From Gardnerella vaginalis ATCC 14018 = JCM 11026 (GTDB lineage: Bacteria; Actinomycetota; Actinomycetes; Actinomycetales; Bifidobacteriaceae): DNA of 64,000 bases. The stretch is taken from positions 372,001 to 436,000 of the forward strand of contig NZ_AP012332.1 in assembly GCF_001042655.1 (NCBI RefSeq), given 5' to 3'. The notes under the pieces were generated by a model that saw only the letters and a list, made by a program, of their open reading frames with translations, did not search any database and was not told the DNA's origin. The position numbers were made by a program, and so were the translations under genes. Positions 36,823-44,245 of the stretch are shown here, in pieces; position 1 is the first letter of the stretch; the number at the start of each line of letters is the position of its first letter.

Positions 36823-37155
36823 GCACGTAAATTAGGTCAAATCTGGTATAAAGTGCGCAATAGTTCGCGTATATTATGTAACGCTTATGTAATAAATGTT
36901 TTTGCTTATAGTCGAAAGCGCATCAATCTTTTAATATTTGATTTGGATCAAATATTAATAAGTACAGTGTCTCTATTCTCAAATGTACGGCTATGCTTAG
37001 AATTGATTTCTAAACTGTTTGCCACCGAAAACCAGTTACTTTGTACAACACATGTACTTATACATATGGCAGAAAATATGCACATGCACTTTTTATTAAA
37101 ATTGATTATCTTCATTGATTATCCTAATTATGTAAAAACATTTATCTATAAATAT
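36823..37155. other. Intergenic region between convergent transcripts, no gene seen
   Basis: A 105-codon reading on the plus strand (36853-37170) has no ribosome site or recognisable protein features and runs into the antisense of the permease gene, so it is not called. No hairpin terminator for the sugar transporter operon is obvious. Confidence 0.5.
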
Positions 37156-37986
37156 TTAGCCCTTTACTGATCCAGCTAAAAGACCAGAAACTATCCACTT
37201 CTGGCAGAAGCAGAAGAAAATAAACACTGGAATCAAAGCTAATACAGTCGTTGCCATGAACAAAGGCCAGTTTGTTGTGAATTGTTGTACAGCATTGTAA
37301 ACCTGTAAGACAACAGTCTGTTTGTCTGTTGATGATAAGAACACGCTTGGTAAAAGAAAGTCATTCCAAGTGCCCATTGTTTGGAAAACAACTACGGCTA
37401 CAATAATTGGACGTATAAGAGGCAGAACTATAGTCCAATATATTCGGAATGGTCCTGCGCCATCAATTTTTGCTGCTTCAAATAATTCTTGTGGAAGAGC
37501 TTTCATATAGCCAACAATAAGGAAATAGCAAAAGACGCAGCTACCCATATATAGTGCTACAAGACCTGTAAGAGTATCTGTTAAACCTATTGAAGATTCC
37601 ATACGGTATAAAGGCAATAAAGTCGCTTGTACTGGTATTGCAAATGTAATCATTAGGATTGACCCAATAATCATAGTAAAAAGAGATTTTTTCTGTACTA
37701 CACCATAAGCTGCAAGTGATCCGATTAATACTTGCAAAATAACAGCAACAGCAGTCACAATAATTGTGTTTATAAATGCTTGAATTATTGTTCCATCTGC
37801 AAATGCATCTATGTAATTATTCCATAACCATTGTGTTGGTAGCTGCAATGGGTGTTTAATCATGTCGATAGGTGTTTTGAATGAACTGATTACAACGTAG
37901 TACAGGGGGACAGCGCATATTAGAGCAATTGTCCAAACAACTATAGTTCGAACTGTTTGAGATACGATTTTGTGACGCTTATTCAT
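37156..37986 (-). CDS. Carbohydrate ABC transporter permease (MalG type)
   Basis: A 276-residue inner-membrane permease with six predicted helices. The ATPase-coupling EAA loop reads EAAKIDGAGPFRIYWTIVLPLIRP (near residues 180-203). It is the last gene of a minus-strand importer operon: binding protein, MalF-type permease, then this. ATG 37986 is chosen because AAGGAG precedes it and the ATG overlaps the previous stop as TAATG; a longer reading to 38049 lacks support. No ATPase gene is present in the operon, so a shared MsiK/UgpC-type ATPase encoded elsewhere is likely. Confidence 0.93.
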   Translation of the reverse strand: MNKRHKIVSQTVRTIVVWTIALICAVPLYYVVISSFKTPIDMIKHPLQLPTQWLWNNYIDAFADGTIIQAFINTIIVTAVAVILQVLIGSLAAYGVVQKKSLFTMIIGSILMITFAIPVQATLLPLYRMESSIGLTDTLTGLVALYMGSCVFCYFLIVGYMKALPQELFEAAKIDGAGPFRIYWTIVLPLIRPIIVAVVVFQTMGTWNDFLLPSVFLSSTDKQTVVLQVYNAVQQFTTNWPLFMATTVLALIPVFIFFCFCQKWIVSGLLAGSVKG

Positions 37987-38930
37987 TATTGGAATCTCCT
38001 TGCAACTGTGCTTGATACCTTCATTTGGATTGCAATAACAATTACGCAAGCAATCGTGAATAATGTAGATAATGCTGATGCTAAACCAACGTCAGATTGT
38101 CCCATGCCGCGCATAATTATCGCTTGAGTTATGGTATTTGTGGAATGACCAGGACCTCCAGCGGTCAATGTGTATGGTAAGTCGTATATTTTCAAAGCAG
38201 TTGTCATCAATAAAAATGTTGAAACAACCATTCCTGGAATTAACTGTGGCAAAGTTATATGAACGAATCGCTGTAAACCATTCGCACCATCTACTCTCGC
38301 TTGTTCATAGAGATCTGCTGGAATTGCCTGAAGCCATGCGATGTATAAAGTAGCATGCCATCCAACTTGCATCCATACTGCTACGAACATTACGCAAAAA
38401 CGTGCCCAGTTATCTTGAGAAAGCCATTGAATAGAAGGTAAGCCAAATGTGTGTAAAACTTGATTGGCGACTCCAGAATCTAGAGGAGAAAAAATGTATT
38501 GCCAAATTAGACCAATTACCGCTTGTGCTGGTACTCCTAGGAAGAAGAATAATGATCGCAAAAAACTCTTACCAATCATTGCTTGATTTAAAACAACGGC
38601 TAGAGGAATTGCCAGACATGTAACTACGATGGTAACGATGAATGAATACATCAATGTAAAAATTAATGCTGAAAGTAATGATGTGTCAGAAAAGACTTGT
38701 TGATACTTTTGCAAGCCGATGAAGTGAAAATTTAAATCGTAGCCATTGAAATCAGTAAATGAGTAAAAAATTGATTGCATTAAAGGAATTAAAGTTAACA
38801 CAATAAAAATAATCACTATTGGCAATAGGAACCAAAATGAAGTTAAATTATCTTTAAAGGCAGCTGAAGATACAGAAAACTTATGTCTTATTTGCTCAGA
38901 ATTGCTGTTATTGTTTGGTGAACACCTCAT
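37986..38930 (-). CDS. Carbohydrate ABC transporter permease (MalF type)
   Basis: A 314-residue permease with six helices and the EAA loop EQARVDGANGLQRFVHITLPQL. Partner of the downstream MalG-type permease, whose start overlaps this stop by 1 nt. ATG 38930 (MRCSPNNN) is preferred over 39002 because GAGGGGG lies upstream. Separated from the binding-protein gene by 143 bp containing a strong hairpin, which suggests lower expression than the binding protein. Confidence 0.93.
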   Translation of the reverse strand: MRCSPNNNSNSEQIRHKFSVSSAAFKDNLTSFWFLLPIVIIFIVLTLIPLMQSIFYSFTDFNGYDLNFHFIGLQKYQQVFSDTSLLSALIFTLMYSFIVTIVVTCLAIPLAVVLNQAMIGKSFLRSLFFFLGVPAQAVIGLIWQYIFSPLDSGVANQVLHTFGLPSIQWLSQDNWARFCVMFVAVWMQVGWHATLYIAWLQAIPADLYEQARVDGANGLQRFVHITLPQLIPGMVVSTFLLMTTALKIYDLPYTLTAGGPGHSTNTITQAIIMRGMGQSDVGLASALSTLFTIACVIVIAIQMKVSSTVARRFQ

Positions 38931-39009
38931 AGTAATGCCCCCTCTATGATCTACAAATCTGCTATTGCTAACAGGATTACAGATGCAAATTACTCTCGTC
39001 AATGAAAAC

Positions 39010-39061
39010 GGGTTGCACTCTGTAACAGATTTTACTGATTTAAAATTTCAGAGTGCAACCC
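39010..39061 (-). terminator. Intra-operon hairpin between binding protein and permeases
   Basis: A perfect 13-bp inverted repeat, GGGTTGCACTCTG (39010-39022) and CAGAGTGCAACCC (39049-39061), followed on the minus strand by GTTTTCATT. A partial terminator or mRNA-stabilising stem that would raise binding protein over permease levels. Confidence 0.7.
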
Positions 39062-39073
39062 ATTCTGCTTATA

Positions 39074-40327
39074 CTATTTCATCGAATTCCATTTATCGTC
39101 TAACAACTTAGTGAATTCTTTTGGAGTGATTTTTCCTTGAACTAGCTCTTGTTGACGAGATGCCATTTCTGTCATCATTGCGCTAGGAGACTTGGAGAAG
39201 TTCACCCAGTAGAATTTGTTATTTTGGAAATAATCTTTAATAACTCCAGCAAGTTCAGCAGGAGGATCTGCGCGATACTTATCAGATAATGACAAAGTTC
39301 CAGCATTTGTTGTGAACGTCTTAAGACCATCCTTGCTGTTCAAATATGCTAAGAATGTTTTTGCTGCTTCTTGCTGAACTTTAGATGCTTTAGCTGCAAT
39401 AGCGAATCCTTGGTCAGGGCCACCATTAATCCACTGCTCTCCATTCTTATAAGAAGGCATAGGAGCAACACCAAAATTAATTCCAGAGGCTTTTACATCT
39501 GCCAAATCCCAAGGACCAGAACGCATAACTGCAAGATTTCCAGTGACAAATTCTTGCTTTACCTGATCTGCTGTTAGGCCAATGCTCTTATGAGGAATGA
39601 CTTTTGCGTCTATAGCTTTAGCCCATTCGCTCAATGCTGGAGTCCACTCTTTACTAAATGTTGAAGATCCGTTCCAGATTACTTCGTCTTGCTTATCGTT
39701 TTTGTCAGAAGCATATTTACTTGCTAATAATGCCTCGAATGTGCCAGATGGCTGTGTGTTAAAATCTTCCAAGAATGCGACTTTACCAGAATCATTAATC
39801 TTCTTGCCCATAGTAATAAAGTCGTCCCATGTCTTAGGGAATTCAGTGTATCCAGCTTGCTTCAAAATATCTTTATTGTAAAACATTGCACCAACCCAAG
39901 CAGAAACTGGCATGCCATATGTTTTACCGTTGTGTTGGAATAGCTTGAAGTTTGATTCATCAATTCCAGAGAAGAATTTTGATCCTGAAATATCCAGAGC
40001 TTGACCAGATTGCATTATGTCAGTGCGGTTATCCATTGTTAAATTGAAAATCGTCGGAGGAGTGCCGCCAGCTAGTCGAGTTTGCAGAGTTTGGATGTAT
40101 TGCGTTGAATTTTGACCATATTGCGCATCAATCTTAATATTTGGATGTGCTTTTTGAAATGCTGAAATTACATTGCCTATCTGATTTTTCTTGAAGTAAG
40201 AATAAAACGAAATAGATACTTTTCCAGCAGAATTTCCATTGCCACATGCTCCCAATGGTAATAACACTGTGGCGAGTGTCACCAGTGCCACCGCCGTGCG
40301 CTTTACATTTCGAAACCCACACCTCAT
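39074..40327 (-). CDS. Sugar-binding lipoprotein of ABC importer
   Basis: A 417-residue extracellular solute-binding protein (family 1). The signal peptide ends in a lipobox, LGAC, with lipidated Cys28. The mature part has the usual opening VSISFYSYFKKNQIGNVISAFQKAHPNIKIDAQYG and conserved binding-protein segments such as AVMRSGPWDLADV and WINGGPDQGFAIAAKA. It captures a sugar or oligosaccharide for the two permeases downstream. ATG 40327 (MRCGF) is preferred over the longer reading to 40468 because AAAGGAAA lies upstream and it begins a proper signal peptide. Probably repressed by the LacI-type regulator through the site at 40373. Confidence 0.93.
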   Translation of the reverse strand: MRCGFRNVKRTAVALVTLATVLLPLGACGNGNSAGKVSISFYSYFKKNQIGNVISAFQKAHPNIKIDAQYGQNSTQYIQTLQTRLAGGTPPTIFNLTMDNRTDIMQSGQALDISGSKFFSGIDESNFKLFQHNGKTYGMPVSAWVGAMFYNKDILKQAGYTEFPKTWDDFITMGKKINDSGKVAFLEDFNTQPSGTFEALLASKYASDKNDKQDEVIWNGSSTFSKEWTPALSEWAKAIDAKVIPHKSIGLTADQVKQEFVTGNLAVMRSGPWDLADVKASGINFGVAPMPSYKNGEQWINGGPDQGFAIAAKASKVQQEAAKTFLAYLNSKDGLKTFTTNAGTLSLSDKYRADPPAELAGVIKDYFQNNKFYWVNFSKSPSAMMTEMASRQQELVQGKITPKEFTKLLDDKWNSMK

Positions 40328-40372
40328 TGTGATTTCCTTTCTTTGTGATAGCAAATCTTCTACCATCTTTTC

Positions 40373-40386
40373 AATACGTATTAGTA
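40373..40386. promoter_or_regulatory. LacI-type operator candidate 1
   Basis: AATACGTATTAGTA, with palindromic core AATACGTATT, 46 bp upstream of the binding-protein start. An identical 14-mer is at 40584. Confidence 0.65.
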
Positions 40387-40583
40387 CTGATAGGTACAGT
40401 ATGACACATATCTTATAAAAATGCAACTTAAATATAGTTATATGTGTTTTTAAAAAGATATATAACAAGCGTAAAAATAGTGATTTATTAAGGGATTTCG
40501 TTATTCATGAGCAGGATAAACTTGTATGGATAAAGAATATTTTATATATATTAGACAATATCCATTATTAATATTATAGTAAT

Positions 40584-40597
40584 AATACGTATTAGTA
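40584..40597. promoter_or_regulatory. LacI-type operator candidate 2
   Basis: AATACGTATTAGTA, 40 bp upstream of the GH31 start; identical to the site at 40373 and 211 bp away, a distance that would allow looping. Confidence 0.65.
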
Positions 40598-40637
40598 ATA
40601 ATTGAATGTATACAGATAATATTTTTTAGGATGCAAG

Positions 40638-42257
40638 ATGAACGTGGAAATTAGTCGCACAATGGATGTGCTAAACACAGCAGACGCAACAAAAACAGAT
40701 GTAGTTTCAAATGTAGTCGATAAATTTGTAACCACAATTAGGTTGCTCGAAGGGGAGCGCTGGTGGGGTGGAACAGTAATTGATGGGATATATGAACCAT
40801 TTGGGAAACAAGTATTTACAAGAGATTTGTCTGAATGGACTCAAAAACTAAGAGAAGTTCCTGAAGCCTCAAATCAATCTTCTCCGCTACTAATATCTAC
40901 GTGTGGACGATATGTATGGTGCAAAGAACCTTTCAAATTTACATTCGCAGATAGAACTCTATCGATAGAACATTCATCATCTCTAACGTTTACCAAAGTT
41001 GGAGATAAATTATCTGATGCTTATAAGTATGCTTGCAATAAATATTTTCCACCAAGCGGTAGAAGTATACCTGCAGATCTTATTGATAAGCCGCAATATA
41101 ATACTTGGATCGAAATGCCTTATGCTCCAACGCAAAATAAAGTAGAAAATTATGCGCGTCAGATTCTTGAATTAGGAATGCCATCTGGAATCATTATGAT
41201 TGATGACAAATGGTCACCTGATTATGGTGATTGGACATTTGATATTTCGCGTTTTCCAAAACCTCGTAAAATGATTGACTCATTGCACGAACAAGGCTTT
41301 CGTGTAATGCTTTGGCTCGTGCCTTTCATTAGTCCTGATTCTGAAAATTTCCGTTATTTGGAAAAAGAAAATCTTTTATTGAGAAGTGTAAATGGGGAAA
41401 CAGCAATACGACGATGGTGGAATGGCTTGAGTGCTGTTTTGGATTTGTCGCATCCAAAAGCAATCTCTTGGTTAGAAGAGAAGCTTGATGCTCTTAGACA
41501 AATAGGTGTTGATGGGTTTAAATTCGATGGTGGTGATTTTTATGAGTGTCATAACGATGACATTTCATACGAATCAATGACGTCTGCAGAATTTTGTGAG
41601 CGATGGGCGAAATTCGGGTTGCGCTACTCTTACAACGAGTTTAGAGCATGTTGGAAAATGGGTGGTCAGCCTTTAGCGCAGCGCTTACGAGATAAGCCAC
41701 AATCGTGGGGGGTTGAAGGTCTACAATCGCTTATTCCAGAAATAATAGCTCAAGGTCTTATTGGTCACGCATTCACATGTCCAGATATGATTGGTGGAGG
41801 CGAAATTGAATCTATGCAAAATGCTAATAGTATAGATCAAGATTTCTTTATTCGGTATGCACAGATTGCAGCATTATGTCCTATGATGCAATTCTCTACT
41901 TTACCTCACCGTGTTTTAGATAAAGAGCATATGAAAGCTCTAATTTGTGCTATAAGAACGAGAGAAGCACATTTGCCGACGATACAAAAGTTTGCATTAA
42001 ATGCTGCTAATACTGGTGAGCCAATAGTACGACCAATGTCTTACCACTACGATCATTGTGAAGATATAATTGATCAATTCTTACTTGGAGACAGAATTAT
42101 AGTGGCTCCAGCTCTTCATAAATATCAAAAACAGCGTTCTGTTTATATTCCTGATGGAAGTTGGGAAAGTGATGATAAAATTATTTTTGATGGACCAACT
42201 ACTATCATTGTTGATACGCCGTTGGATCGAATTCCAATATTCACAAAAAAAATGTAG
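40638..42257 (+). CDS. Glycoside hydrolase family 31 (MYORG-like clade)
   Basis: A 539-residue cytoplasmic glycosidase with no signal peptide, so it acts on imported sugar. The GH31 barrel is recognised by IIMIDDKWSPDYGDWTFD, the nucleophile motif VDGFKFDGGDF (near residue 293) and CPDMIGGGE. Where other GH31 members have WGxD (general acid), this one reads WGVE. The pattern SLIPEIIAQGLIGHAFTCPDMIGGG resembles the animal MYORG clade, whose member has alpha-galactosidase activity; this is only a hint for the substrate. The family is usually longer because of extra C-terminal sheet domains, here reduced. Divergent from the importer and followed by the regulator. Confidence 0.88.
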   Translation: MNVEISRTMDVLNTADATKTDVVSNVVDKFVTTIRLLEGERWWGGTVIDGIYEPFGKQVFTRDLSEWTQKLREVPEASNQSSPLLISTCGRYVWCKEPFKFTFADRTLSIEHSSSLTFTKVGDKLSDAYKYACNKYFPPSGRSIPADLIDKPQYNTWIEMPYAPTQNKVENYARQILELGMPSGIIMIDDKWSPDYGDWTFDISRFPKPRKMIDSLHEQGFRVMLWLVPFISPDSENFRYLEKENLLLRSVNGETAIRRWWNGLSAVLDLSHPKAISWLEEKLDALRQIGVDGFKFDGGDFYECHNDDISYESMTSAEFCERWAKFGLRYSYNEFRACWKMGGQPLAQRLRDKPQSWGVEGLQSLIPEIIAQGLIGHAFTCPDMIGGGEIESMQNANSIDQDFFIRYAQIAALCPMMQFSTLPHRVLDKEHMKALICAIRTREAHLPTIQKFALNAANTGEPIVRPMSYHYDHCEDIIDQFLLGDRIIVAPALHKYQKQRSVYIPDGSWESDDKIIFDGPTTIIVDTPLDRIPIFTKKM

Positions 42258-42351
42258 AGTATATTTTGTATATACTATATATTCTGTATATTTTGGGATT
42301 GATGGCAAGTAGTACAAAGGTTGTAATTGCTTAGCGATAGGTTGTAATGCA

Positions 42352-43464
42352 ATGAGAATTTCACAAGACGGATTTGCCTACAAAGCTCCTACAAGTAAAG
42401 ATGTAGCGACTTTAGCTGGAGTTTCGCAAACAACTGTTTCGTTTGTTATTAATGATAAAAACGGGATTGCTCCTGAAACACGTAACCGTGTACTCAATGC
42501 AATGCGCACACTTAACTATCATCCTAACGCTGGCGCTCGCATTCTTCGAACATCTAAGACGAACATTATTGCACTATTTGCAGAGATGCGTAGCAATAAA
42601 GATGCAAATGAAACTACTCCTTACATAGATACCATAGTTCGTTATGCTGAAGAACATGGATATGATGTTATTCTTAACACAACTGCACATGATTCAAAGA
42701 GTATACAAAGATTAGCTAATAAGACACTTTGTGATGCTTTTATCCTTATGGATATTGAGACTAATGATCCTCGTATACCAGTAGTTTGCCAATTGACTCA
42801 GCCAACAGTGCTAATTGGAAGACCTAGAAATGCGCAGGGCTTGGATGTCGTAGATTTAGATGCTCGTATTGCAGGACGCATGGCAGTTGATGAACTATAT
42901 GAGACAAATCATCATCATATTGCTGTAATAGGGGAGCCTGTGAGTAACCCGTACTCTATAGACTTTGAAGAGCCTGAAAACATGTTCTTTATTCACGAGT
43001 TCCATATGGCCATACGTCAAGAATGTGAAAAGCTTAATATTCCGTATTCTATAATCCCAAGAAAATCTCCAGACTGGACAGGTTTTGTTGAATGCGCTGA
43101 CAGATTATTGAAGTACAAAGATGATAGACTTGGTATTATTGTTCGTCAGCCTAGTGTGGCTCAGTGGTTGTTATGGTATTTGAAAGAACGAAATATTCAG
43201 CCTGGGAAAGATTTATCGGTTATCGTACATTGTTCTGATGATTATGCAGAGAGTTTCCCAACGCCTATTACTAATATTTCAACTGTTCCAAGAGAAGTTG
43301 CAAAAACTGCGATTCAACTAGTACTTCAGAGACTAGATAGTGAATCCAATCAACAGCATTCTGAATTTAAACAAAATAAGATTATTCCTAATCGCACTAA
43401 TCGTGAGATACTTGTAGCTCCATCTAATATACATAGGAGAGCAACGACTGTTACATCATGGTAA
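42352..43464 (+). CDS. LacI-family transcriptional regulator
   Basis: A 370-residue repressor-type protein. The helix-turn-helix is TSKDVATLAGVSQTTVSFVINDK and the hinge region is PNAGARILRTSKT (residues about 15-70), followed by a periplasmic-binding-protein fold for effector binding (GRMAVDELYETNHHHIAVIG, and a C-terminal TNISTVPREVAKTAIQLVLQRL). It lies 94 bp after the GH31 gene and is the natural regulator of the importer and glycosidase through the palindromes at 40373 and 40584. No strong ribosome site precedes ATG 42352. Confidence 0.93.
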   Translation: MRISQDGFAYKAPTSKDVATLAGVSQTTVSFVINDKNGIAPETRNRVLNAMRTLNYHPNAGARILRTSKTNIIALFAEMRSNKDANETTPYIDTIVRYAEEHGYDVILNTTAHDSKSIQRLANKTLCDAFILMDIETNDPRIPVVCQLTQPTVLIGRPRNAQGLDVVDLDARIAGRMAVDELYETNHHHIAVIGEPVSNPYSIDFEEPENMFFIHEFHMAIRQECEKLNIPYSIIPRKSPDWTGFVECADRLLKYKDDRLGIIVRQPSVAQWLLWYLKERNIQPGKDLSVIVHCSDDYAESFPTPITNISTVPREVAKTAIQLVLQRLDSESNQQHSEFKQNKIIPNRTNREILVAPSNIHRRATTVTSW

Positions 43465-43510
43465 TACGCCTTTTAAGTATTTCATATGCAATTTGTGATA
43501 TAAAAGTATT

Positions 43511-44245
43511 ATGTCTCTTATGCGCAAAACAAAGCACGTGCTTATGAATAAACTTAAACGCGTGACATGTTTATGCGCAGCTGCGTCGATTTCTCTATTG
43601 GCGGTAGCGTCTTTGAGTGGGTGTGAGCCTAATAATCACGCGGTTGGGGATACGGGTAAGGCAGACGACATAGTTCACGATGGCATTGACGTAGAAGATA
43701 TCAAGCTACTTATAGTTGGGTCAAAATCCGCATCTCTTGATTCCAAGCTTCTTCATTTATGCGAAAAATCTGGTTTGAGTGCAGCTTATGCTTCTGTGTC
43801 GGATGTTAAGAACGCTAATGAGGCTGCAAGGGATGCGATTAAGTCTGCTTCCGAGCAGCCTGTTTCTATGATATTGATTAACAACATCAATATTGATGCT
43901 TCAGATTCTACAGATTTAGGTGTTAAAAGCAATGCTGGTGGAGCGCATGTAGATTTAAAGGCTCGTGAATCTTGGATTGATGCGATTAAATATGCTCGTT
44001 TTGCTGGAATACCAGTAGCTCTTGTGAATCCTAAAAATCCTCCGAAGGATTCAACTTTGTACGCTGCAAAATTGTATATTTTCAAGGATTTAGACAATCA
44101 AGCTTTGTTTGAGTTTAATAGGGATAATAAGTCGAATGTAGATAAATCGGGAAAAATTCAACATTCATCTCTTCTAAAAATCGTTCAAGCCTTAATCGAT
44201 AATACGCCTCACAGCAGGGATGTGATTATAAATGACAAGAACTAG
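43511..44245 (+). CDS. Putative lipoprotein of unknown function
   Basis: A 244-residue protein with a signal peptide and lipobox LSGC (lipidated Cys38). The mature part alternates strand-like and helix-like segments (IKLLIVGSKSASLDSKLLHLCEKSG; VSMILINNINID; WIDAIKYARFAGIPVALVNPKNPP), suggesting a periplasmic-binding-protein-like fold of the type I kind, but short; no confident family. TATAAA at 43499-43504 lies 6 nt before ATG 43511 with no ribosome site, so the transcript may be leaderless. It overlaps the P-type ATPase start by 14 bp, so the two are expressed together and may be linked in function. Confidence 0.75.
   Translation: MSLMRKTKHVLMNKLKRVTCLCAAASISLLAVASLSGCEPNNHAVGDTGKADDIVHDGIDVEDIKLLIVGSKSASLDSKLLHLCEKSGLSAAYASVSDVKNANEAARDAIKSASEQPVSMILINNINIDASDSTDLGVKSNAGGAHVDLKARESWIDAIKYARFAGIPVALVNPKNPPKDSTLYAAKLYIFKDLDNQALFEFNRDNKSNVDKSGKIQHSSLLKIVQALIDNTPHSRDVIINDKN

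Larger units (their letters stand above)
40328..40637. other. Divergent promoter region of the sugar regulon
   Basis: No gene. Carries two identical operator-like sequences, an AT-rich tract (40500-40600), and promoters for the importer (minus) and the GH31 gene (plus). AGGATGCAAG precedes the GH31 start. Confidence 0.6.

Noticed and set aside
36853..37170. A 105-codon plus-strand frame between the surface protein and the sugar operon
   Set aside because: No ribosome site, odd composition, and it overlaps the end of the permease gene on the opposite strand.
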